NCBI GenBank assembly: GCA_947177635.1
Contig: CAMWVQ010000002.1
Span: forward strand, 62,001-126,000
Source of the DNA: an uncultured Porphyromonadaceae bacterium
Lineage (GTDB): Bacteria > Bacteroidota > Bacteroidia > Bacteroidales > Muribaculaceae
DNA: 64,000 nucleotides
Reading direction: 5' to 3'
Notes under the pieces: generated by a model
The model's database searches: none
What the model was told of the DNA's origin: nothing
What the model saw: only the letters and a program-made list of their open reading frames with translations
Program-made: the position numbers and the translations under genes
Shown here: positions 57,837 to 64,000 of the stretch, one piece after another
Layout of the letters: each line of letters begins with the position of its first letter
How positions within the stretch are numbered: the stretch's first letter is position 1

Positions 57837-58577
57837 ATGCCGATGTGGAATCCGTGGCACGGTTGTCACAAGATAAGCGAAGGTTGCAGACACTGTTATG
57901 TCTACCGGGAGGATGCGGCTTTCGGGGCCGGGATTCCTACTATGGAGGTCAGGAAGACCGCATCTTACAATTTGCCGCTTAGGCTTGACCGCAAACGGAA
58001 CCGTAAATTCCCTGCCGGGACGGAGTTCGCCCTCTGTTTCACCTCTGATTTCCTTATCAAGGAGGCTGATGAATGGCGCGGAGAGATATGGGATATCATA
58101 CGCCACCGCGATGATTGTTCATTCTTCTTCTTCACCAAGCGCATCGAGCGTCTCGCGGAATGCCTCCCCGACGACTGGGGGGATGGTTGGGACAATGTGG
58201 CTGTCGGATGCACGGTGGAGAACCAGCGGCGCGCTGACCTAAGGCTGCCGATATTCCTGTCGTTGCCTCTGAGACACCGGCTGGTGGTGGCTGCTCCGCT
58301 GCTTGAGCGGCTTGACCTGAGGAGTTATCTTGAACCGGGACTCATAGAGGAGGTGTCGGTCGGCGGAGAGTCGGGCAAGTATGCCAGGCCCCTGGATTTC
58401 GATTGGGTCATTGACCTTCACGGCCAGTCAGTCAATGCCGGAATCCCGTTCTGCTTCCACCAGACCGGCTCATATCTTCTCAAGGATGGCCGCACATTCC
58501 GCATCCCAAGGGAATTCCAGCATTCCCAGGCCCGCAAAGCCGGACTTAACACGATTGACAGAGGGTTGGTAAAATAA
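57837..58577 (+). CDS. DUF5131 (phage gp37/gp68-like) family protein
   Basis: 246 residues. The N-terminal 'WNPWHGCHKISEGCRHCYVY' is characteristic of this family and its Cys cluster (C-x6-C-x2-C) suggests an iron-sulfur cluster of radical-SAM type. 'FALCFTSDFLIKEADEW' follows, as in other members. Its substrate is unknown. It is often a solitary gene in bacteria and phages; here it lies 52 bases after the SPFH gene. Confidence 0.8.
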   Translation: MPMWNPWHGCHKISEGCRHCYVYREDAAFGAGIPTMEVRKTASYNLPLRLDRKRNRKFPAGTEFALCFTSDFLIKEADEWRGEIWDIIRHRDDCSFFFFTKRIERLAECLPDDWGDGWDNVAVGCTVENQRRADLRLPIFLSLPLRHRLVVAAPLLERLDLRSYLEPGLIEEVSVGGESGKYARPLDFDWVIDLHGQSVNAGIPFCFHQTGSYLLKDGRTFRIPREFQHSQARKAGLNTIDRGLVK

Positions 58578-58619
58578 GCGAATTTTTCGCCACTTCTTCC
58601 GTTTCTCGCCGTTTATTGC

Positions 58620-58627
58620 TAACTTTG
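58620..58627 (+). promoter_or_regulatory. -7 box TAACTTTG of purT
   Basis: Matches TAnnTTTG, 52 bases before ATG 58680. Confidence 0.65.
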
Positions 58628-58679
58628 CGGCTGAATCATTAATATTCCACAATCTATCCCTCTTCTCCACAAAGACCAG

Positions 58680-59864
58680 ATGACAAAGATTGGATCTGTA
58701 ATGACCCCTTCGGGCAAAAAAGCGCTGCTCCTGGGCAGCGGTGAGCTTGGAAAAGAAGTCGCAATCGAATTGCAGCGTTATGGCGTCGAAGTGGTCGCCT
58801 GCGACAAGTACGCCAACGCCCCGGCTATGCAGGTTGCCCACCGAAGTCGGGTGTTCAACATGCTTGATGGCGAGAAACTGCTTGAGGCAATCAAGGAGGA
58901 AAACCCCGACCACATAATCCCGGAAGTTGAGGCGATTGCCACCCCCGTGCTGATGGAGGTCGAGAAGGAGGGCTTTAATGTCACCCCCACCGCCAAGGCC
59001 GCATGGCTGACTATGAACCGTGAAGGCATCAGGCGTCTTGCCGCCGAGGAGCTTGGCATCCCGACATCTCCCTACCGTTTCGCCAACACCCGTGAGGAAT
59101 TCGAGAAGGCAATCGAGGAAATCGGCCTTCCTTGTGTGGTGAAGCCTGTTATGAGTTCTTCCGGCCATGGCCAGTCAACAGTCAAGACAGAGGCTGACAT
59201 CGAAGCTGCCTGGAAAGAAGCACAGGAAGGTGGGCGCGCCGGAGCCGGACGCGTGATTGTCGAGGGATTCGTGAAATTCGATTATGAGATTACTCTCCTT
59301 ACCGTGAGGTCTGTGTCAGGCACTACCTTCTGCGAGCCTATCGGGCACATCCAGGTCAACGGAGACTACCGTGAGTCCTGGCAGCCCCAACCGATGAGCA
59401 CGCAGGCAATCGAGGAGGCCCGAGAAATCGCGAAGAAGATAACCGACGCGCTTGGCGGTTATGGCATCTTCGGCGTGGAGCTTTTCATCAAGGATGACCA
59501 TGTCATCTTCAGCGAGGTTTCTCCCCGCCCCCATGACACAGGTATGGTAACTATGATTTCCCAGGATTTGAGTGAGTTCGGGCTCCATGCCCGCGCGCTG
59601 CTCGGTCTGCCTGTTCCTTCGATTCGATTCTATGGGCCGTCGTGCTCAAGGGCCGTCGTGGTCGAGGGTGACACCGATGAGATTGAGTTTGACAATCTTG
59701 ATAAGGTGTTGGAGGAACCTGGTGTGCAGCTGCGCATTTTCGGAAAGCCTGAGGTAAAGGGTCACCGCCGTATGGGGGTGATTCTCGCCACCGCCGACAC
59801 TTTGGAGGAGGCTCGCGAGAAAGCTCTTCGCGCACAGAATGCCCTGAAAATCAACGTGAAGTAA
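58680..59864 (+). CDS. purT: Formate-dependent phosphoribosylglycinamide formyltransferase
   Basis: 394 residues, the usual length. '[20 protein letters not shown]' starts the N-terminal domain and an ATP-grasp fold follows ('[20 protein letters not shown]', '[20 protein letters not shown]', '[19 protein letters not shown]'). It makes formyl-GAR from GAR, formate and ATP in purine synthesis. Strand-opposed purA lies nearby. Confidence 0.95.
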   Translation: MTKIGSVMTPSGKKALLLGSGELGKEVAIELQRYGVEVVACDKYANAPAMQVAHRSRVFNMLDGEKLLEAIKEENPDHIIPEVEAIATPVLMEVEKEGFNVTPTAKAAWLTMNREGIRRLAAEELGIPTSPYRFANTREEFEKAIEEIGLPCVVKPVMSSSGHGQSTVKTEADIEAAWKEAQEGGRAGAGRVIVEGFVKFDYEITLLTVRSVSGTTFCEPIGHIQVNGDYRESWQPQPMSTQAIEEAREIAKKITDALGGYGIFGVELFIKDDHVIFSEVSPRPHDTGMVTMISQDLSEFGLHARALLGLPVPSIRFYGPSCSRAVVVEGDTDEIEFDNLDKVLEEPGVQLRIFGKPEVKGHRRMGVILATADTLEEAREKALRAQNALKINVK

Positions 59865-59905
59865 ACCGCTGATATTTTTTATTGAAAAAAATATCAAAAA
59901 AAATA

Positions 59906-59945
59906 CGCCCCCGGCACAATAATATGTGTCGGGGGCGCGTTATTA
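59906..59945 (+). terminator. Hairpin terminator after purT
   Basis: CGCCCCCG pairs with CGGGGGCG (59906-59913, 59930-59937), extended by inner pairs. The T-rich run is short. Confidence 0.7.
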
Positions 59946-60118
59946 AGGTACTGATTGCACCTAGTTATATCGGAGCGTTTCGCTCCACCCCTTTATCTAC
60001 AACAAAGGAGATTTAATTTAAATCAGGCGTTTTCCGTGAGGAAGGCGCCTGATGCGCTTTATATCAAAATGGTGTTTATGCAGCCCCCTGAACTGTCGGC
60101 GAGTTTGACGCGTGGGCA

Positions 60119-60163
60119 TAAAAAAATCAGGCCGGAGCCTCCGTCAGAGGAGAGCCGGCCTGA
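60119..60163 (-). terminator. Intrinsic terminator after purA
   Basis: On the minus strand TCAGGCCGG / CCGGCCTGA (60163-60155 and 60135-60127) is followed by six Ts. Confidence 0.85.
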
Positions 60164-60193
60164 CCAATCATTGCTTATTGTGTATTCTGGATC

Positions 60194-61474
60194 TTAGTTG
60201 CGTTCGATTGTCTGGGTGCGGTCGGGGCCGACTGAGACAATGGTGATTGGAGTCGCAAGCTCCTTCTCAAGGAACGCGATGTAGGCTTTGAATGCTTCGG
60301 GGAACTGCTCCTCGGAGGTTACGGCTGTCATCGGTGTTTTCCATCCGGGGATGTCGACATAGACAGGTTCCACGCTTCCGGTTTCAATGGAGAATGGGAA
60401 ATCGCGGGTTTCCTTGCCGTTGATTTTGTAAGCGACACAGGCACGGATGGTGTCGAACCCGTCAAGCACGTCGCTCTTCATCATGATGAGCTGTGTCACT
60501 CCGTTGACCATTATGGCATATCTGAGGGCCACCAGGTCAATCCAGCCACAGCGGCGTTCACGTCCGGTGACGGCTCCATATTCGTGGCCGAGGTCACGTA
60601 TTGTCTTGCCGGTCTCATCGAAGAGCTCGGTCGGGAATGGCCCGGAGCCTACCCTGGTGCAATATGCTTTGAAGATGCCGAACACCTCCCCGATTTTGTT
60701 GGGGGCGATGCCAAGGCCGGTGCAGGCTCCGGCGCAAACGGTGTTGGAGGATGTCACGAAAGGATATGAGCCGAAGTCGACATCAAGCATCGTGCCCTGA
60801 GCTCCTTCGCAAAGTACCTTTTTCCCTTCGGCCAGAAGGTTGTTGACTACAAACTCGGAGTCAACAATTTCGAATCCCCGGAGATATTCGACGGCTTCAA
60901 GCCATGCGGCTTCAAGCTTGGCGAGCGTCTCGCTGTCGGCTGGGCATCCCATATCGGCGAGGCGTCGCAGATGGGCGTCACGGTGGGCTTCATATTTTTC
61001 TTTGGCGGTGGCGGGATTCTCGACATCGCCAAGGCGCAGGCCGTTACGCGAGATTTTGTCGGTATAGGTCGGGCCGATGCCTTTGCCGGTGGTGCCGATT
61101 TTGGCGTCACCCTTGGCTTTCTCTCCGGCAGCGTCGAGGAGGCGGTGGGTGGGGAGGATGAGGTGGGCCTTGCGCGAAAGTTTCAGCACTTTGCGGAGGT
61201 TGACTCCGGATGCCTCAAGGGCTTCTGCTTCTTCACGGAAGAGCACCGGGTCAAGAACCACGCCGTTGCCTATCAGGTTGGTCTGGCCGCTTTGGAAGAT
61301 TCCCGAGGGGATTGAACGGAGCACGTATTTCTTGCCGTCGAATTCAAGTGTGTGGCCGGCGTTGGGACCGCCCTGGAAACGGGCGACAGCGTCGTAGCGG
61401 GGGGTTAACACATCAACCACCTTACCTTTTCCTTCGTCGCCCCACTGGAGGCCGAGCAAAACGTCAACTTTCAT
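60194..61474 (-). CDS. purA: Adenylosuccinate synthetase
   Basis: 426 residues. Conserved GTP- and IMP-binding start 'VDVLLGLQWGDEGKGKVVDV', then 'RFQGGPNAGHTLEF', 'GTTGKGIGPTYTDKISRNGL' and C-terminal 'VSVGPDRTQTI'. It makes adenylosuccinate from IMP and aspartate in AMP synthesis. It lies 54 bases after the Fur-family gene in the same direction. Confidence 0.97.
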   Translation of the reverse strand: MKVDVLLGLQWGDEGKGKVVDVLTPRYDAVARFQGGPNAGHTLEFDGKKYVLRSIPSGIFQSGQTNLIGNGVVLDPVLFREEAEALEASGVNLRKVLKLSRKAHLILPTHRLLDAAGEKAKGDAKIGTTGKGIGPTYTDKISRNGLRLGDVENPATAKEKYEAHRDAHLRRLADMGCPADSETLAKLEAAWLEAVEYLRGFEIVDSEFVVNNLLAEGKKVLCEGAQGTMLDVDFGSYPFVTSSNTVCAGACTGLGIAPNKIGEVFGIFKAYCTRVGSGPFPTELFDETGKTIRDLGHEYGAVTGRERRCGWIDLVALRYAIMVNGVTQLIMMKSDVLDGFDTIRACVAYKINGKETRDFPFSIETGSVEPVYVDIPGWKTPMTAVTSEEQFPEAFKAYIAFLEKELATPITIVSVGPDRTQTIERN

Positions 61475-61528
61475 TCTGTAATTTTTTTAGTTGGCCTCAC
61501 GGAGTGTTGAGCTCCGCCGAGGTCTCGT

Positions 61529-62008
61529 CTATGATTGGTTTCTGTTTGTTTTTGTCTTTTGTCGTCGGCATCGGCCGCAGGTGCCGTAAACATACAGCGC
61601 GCAGCTGTCGGCTTTGAATCCGGCGTATTTGCGGTTGCAGAGGTCGGCAGTCAGCGCGGAGTCGCGCACTTCCCTCACCCGGCCGCAAATGGTGCATACC
61701 AGGTGGAGATGGCTTTTGGAGATGCCGGGGAGAGAGCGTTCATACTGGGCCGGCTGGTTGCCGAACTGGTGGCGTCTGACAAGTCCGGCCTCAAGGAAAA
61801 GTTGCATCGTGGCGTAGACGGTCGAGCGGCTTACATGGTAGCCTTCCAGCTCCATGGCTTCGCACAGCACGTCGACGTAAAAGTGTTCCCCGGTCGAGAA
61901 CACCCTTTCGAGAAGGGCAAACCGTTCGGGGGTCCGCCTAAGCCCGTGAGCCTTGAGATGTCTCTCCAGTGTTTCCCGGGCTGCGGGAAGTAACTTTTCG
62001 TCTTTCAT
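61529..62008 (-). CDS. Fur-family metal-responsive repressor
   Basis: 159 residues. Winged helix ('RTPERFALLERVF...', 'VDVLCEAMELEGYHVSRSTV') and a metal-binding C-terminal half: 'HLHLVCTICGRVREV' with 'CALYVYGTCGRCRRQ', two CxxC pairs for structural zinc. Fur, Zur and PerR cannot be separated from sequence alone. It has a TAACTTTG box upstream and precedes purA. Confidence 0.85.
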   Translation of the reverse strand: MKDEKLLPAARETLERHLKAHGLRRTPERFALLERVFSTGEHFYVDVLCEAMELEGYHVSRSTVYATMQLFLEAGLVRRHQFGNQPAQYERSLPGISKSHLHLVCTICGRVREVRDSALTADLCNRKYAGFKADSCALYVYGTCGRCRRQKTKTNRNQS

Positions 62009-62037
62009 TCGTAAGCCGGAATTTCAGTTCGCGTCCA

Positions 62038-62045
62038 CAAAGTTA
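62038..62045 (-). promoter_or_regulatory. -7 box TAACTTTG of the Fur-family gene
   Basis: TAACTTTG on the minus strand, 29 bases before the start codon. Confidence 0.65.
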
Positions 62046-62147
62046 CGCTTTATCCATCGAATATGAAAATAAATCTCCCATATGTTGACCCTCCGCCGGG
62101 TCTTTTTGTGTTTTTTGCAGAAAGTTTCCCGCGAGCGCGTTTTTCGA

Positions 62148-62178
62148 TTGGTATTGTTGTGGAAATTCACTAAATTTG
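62148..62178 (+). promoter_or_regulatory. Promoter of ftsK
   Basis: TTG at 62148-62150 and TAAATTTG at 62171-62178 with a 20-base spacer, 30 bases before ATG 62209. Confidence 0.7.
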
Positions 62179-62208
62179 CATCAATTTACCCCTTAGAAAC
62201 AGACTTGA

Positions 62209-64000
62209 ATGGATACATATAACTACTCTCCCAACGGAATCGACTATGATCCCGACCTCTTGTATGGCGGCTCTGCCGAGGCTGCGCCACGTCGCAAGCA
62301 GAGTCCGCCAAGAAACACCGAACGTGTGTCGGCGCGTGTTGACAGCCGCCGCCAGCAGAGAGATGGGTATGAGGAGACTTCGCGGGAACCGATGCCGCGG
62401 ACGCGCCGCAGGAGCAATTACGAATCAGCCGCCCAGCGGGATGAGTCGGCCCGTCAGAGAGAGCGTGCCGAGAAACTGCGCCGCGAGGAAATAGCGGCCG
62501 ACAAAGCGGCCCAGCGCAGGATGCGTGACGCGGAGAGGGCTGCCGAAAAGGCCCGTAAGGCTGCTGAAAGGGAGGCTGCGAAGGCTAACCGCAAGCCTTT
62601 TTCAGAAATCGGTCTCGTTAAGTTTTTCAAAGACAAGAGAACACACGCCTTTTTCGGTGTGGTTTTGATTTGCATAGCCGTCTACTTACTTGTGGCGGCG
62701 TTGTCGTTTATGCGTACCGGCCCCGCAGACCAAAGCGTTGTCAGCAGCCTGTCAGTCTCGCAGATGACATCTTCCGGTGCCAGGGTTGAAAACAGCGGAG
62801 GCCCGGTGGGTGCCGTTGTCGCCCAGATGATATTCGCCCAGGGACTCGGCCTGGGATCGCTCACGGCAATCATCTATCTTGTCCTGCTCGGACTTGGATT
62901 GATGGGCATAAAGAAATGCAATTTCTGGTCAGTTACCTTCAAGTCGTTGCTTGTAGCAGTAGCTGTCTCGGTTGTCGCGGGATTTTTCGCCCTGTGGGCC
63001 GGGGCAGACTTCCTTTTCGGCGGTATCCACGGCCAATGGCTCAACCAGTTGCTTGTCGCCAATGTGGATTGGATCGGGGCGGCCCTGGTCTCGGTTATAC
63101 TTGTTGCCGCGGTGATATACCTCTATCTCAATGATTTCATCACCTTGTACAACCGTTACAAGGCAATGCAAAAGGCCCGTAAGGAGAAAGCCGAACAGAT
63201 TCGCCTCGAACGGGAGGAAGCCCAGGCCAAGGTGATTGCCGCGATGAAAGAGGATGAGGATTTCCGCGAAGAGGGGAACCACGAGGCTCAGTCGGCCTCG
63301 GAAGGAGCTGAGAACCACGATGAACGCCGTGAAGCTGTGTCCGCCGGGTTCGGTGATTATGATGACGACCCCAACGACGAATATGCCATCGGTGATGGAG
63401 GTCAGATTCAGATTGCGGAAGAAGCCGCCGGCAATCCTCATATGCCGTCCTCCCAAGGTGAGGCCGAGGATGTCTATGAGGCTGAACCCGATGAAAAGCC
63501 ACTCCCCGCTGCTGACAATGATGTCGAGGCTCGATATGAGGCTCCTGCTGCCACCGAGACCGTGGAAGAACCGCAGACGGTCGTGGCTGCGGAAATCGCA
63601 GATGAGCCTCAGCCTGCCGATGAGGGGCCTTCGTTTGACGTGGTGGCCAACACCATCGAATCGGCCGACCCCGCACGAGTGGGCGCGGATACCCTTTATG
63701 ACCCGACCGCCGAGCTTTCGCATTACAGACGCCCCGGTATCGAGCTCCTGAATGAGGTTGAGCAATCCGGAGAAAATTATGACATACTTGAACAGGAGGC
63801 CAATAAGGAACGTATCATCAGGGCCCTCGGACAGTTTGACATACAGATTTCCAAAATAGAGGCCACTGTCGGCCCTACCGTGACACTTTATGAGATTGTC
63901 CCTGCCGAGGGTACGCGAATCGCAAAAATCAAGCGTCTGGAGGATGACATAGCCATGACCTTGTCGGCCAAAGGTATCCGAATCATAGCCCCGATTCCCG
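62209..64000 (+). CDS. ftsK: DNA translocase FtsK, N-terminal part
   Basis: The frame starts at ATG 62209 and is open to the end of the window (597 codons). A basic Arg/Glu/Ala-rich region (~1-130) comes first. Four membrane spans follow (~145-310: 'AFFGVVLICIAVYLLVAALS', 'LTAIIYLVLLGLGLMGIK', 'LLVAVAVSVVAGFFALWAGA', 'GAALVSVILVAAVIYLYL'). A long acidic linker leads to the start of the motor alpha domain, 'FDIQISKIEATVGPTVTLYE'. FtsK pumps DNA at the division septum and activates chromosome dimer resolution. The motor and gamma domains lie beyond the window. Confidence 0.92.
   Translation, partial: MDTYNYSPNGIDYDPDLLYGGSAEAAPRRKQSPPRNTERVSARVDSRRQQRDGYEETSREPMPRTRRRSNYESAAQRDESARQRERAEKLRREEIAADKAAQRRMRDAERAAEKARKAAEREAAKANRKPFSEIGLVKFFKDKRTHAFFGVVLICIAVYLLVAALSFMRTGPADQSVVSSLSVSQMTSSGARVENSGGPVGAVVAQMIFAQGLGLGSLTAIIYLVLLGLGLMGIKKCNFWSVTFKSLLVAVAVSVVAGFFALWAGADFLFGGIHGQWLNQLLVANVDWIGAALVSVILVAAVIYLYLNDFITLYNRYKAMQKARKEKAEQIRLEREEAQAKVIAAMKEDEDFREEGNHEAQSASEGAENHDERREAVSAGFGDYDDDPNDEYAIGDGGQIQIAEEAAGNPHMPSSQGEAEDVYEAEPDEKPLPAADNDVEARYEAPAATETVEEPQTVVAAEIADEPQPADEGPSFDVVANTIESADPARVGADTLYDPTAELSHYRRPGIELLNEVEQSGENYDILEQEANKERIIRALGQFDIQISKIEATVGPTVTLYEIVPAEGTRIAKIKRLEDDIAMTLSAKGIRIIAPIP

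Larger units (their letters stand above)
59865..60193. other. Intergenic region with four hairpins
   Basis: Besides the two terminators, it holds GGAGCG-TTT-CGCTCC (about 59970) and ATCAGGCG/CGCCTGAT (60022-60053). No gene is seen. Confidence 0.6.

Noticed and set aside
1..64000. CRISPR array
   Set aside because: No regularly spaced direct repeats of 24-40 bases with unique spacers; the tandem repeats at 40575 are far too short.

Overview
The window is a piece of a Bacteroidota (Bacteroidales) chromosome carrying one complete Mu-like transposable prophage. The assignment rests on the promoter style (TAnnTTTG -7 boxes, little use of Shine-Dalgarno sites), on the host families present (DUF4153 protein, fused kinase-RapZ protein, Cu/Zn permease with a heavy-metal domain) and on phage proteins of the type seen in Bacteroidales. 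A Muribaculaceae-like gut bacterium fits, but the sequence does not settle the family.

Left host flank (1-3173): end of a TPR protein, an AraC regulator with a heavy-metal domain, then an ECF sigma factor, anti-sigma-like protein, small secreted protein and the first 25 bases of an outer-membrane barrel gene. That gene is cut in its signal peptide by the prophage and resumes at 41303. A 5-bp duplication (CTCTT) flanks the insertion, and removing the phage restores a perfect signal peptide, so the element is defined to within one base (about 3174-41302, 38.1 kb).

Prophage layout: both ends carry AAAACGAA-type transposase-binding motifs. From the right end inward come small accessory genes, a rightward LexA/cI-like repressor, and a leftward early operon (MuA-like transposase, MuB-like ATPase, P-loop ATPase, DUF3164 and GemA-like proteins, ending in probable virion genes). 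The late genes form two divergent operons that leave a nearly symmetric control region at 22976-23142. The rightward operon holds terminase, a gp36-like connector, the portal and the MuF head protein. The leftward operon holds protease/scaffold, capsid, a lysis cassette, tail tube, chaperones, tape measure, tail hub, leucine-rich-repeat fibres, a glycosyltransferase and a second lysis cassette. Between MuF and the early operon lie an outer-membrane barrel, a small regulator-like protein, a thymidylate-synthase-like enzyme and a DNA adenine methylase.

The most striking signals are: a -1 frameshift cassette (TTTTTTC, stop, perfect stem-loop) that would fuse portal to MuF, whose C terminus resembles a toxin nuclease; a thymidylate-synthase-like enzyme with Asp at the position that selects cytosine; two lysis cassettes, one with an amber-interrupted amidase; and the two-operator divergent late promoter.

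Right host flank (41303-64000): the rest of the barrel gene, the Cu/Zn permease, an ion-channel-like protein, an MFS transporter and ROK glucokinase, then convergent pgk, pyrF, a DUF4153 protein and prfA. After these come a beta-propeller protein, a kinase-RapZ fusion with a sugar nucleotidyltransferase (probable cell-wall sugar salvage), an SPFH protein, a DUF5131 protein, purT, purA, a Fur-family regulator and the start of ftsK.
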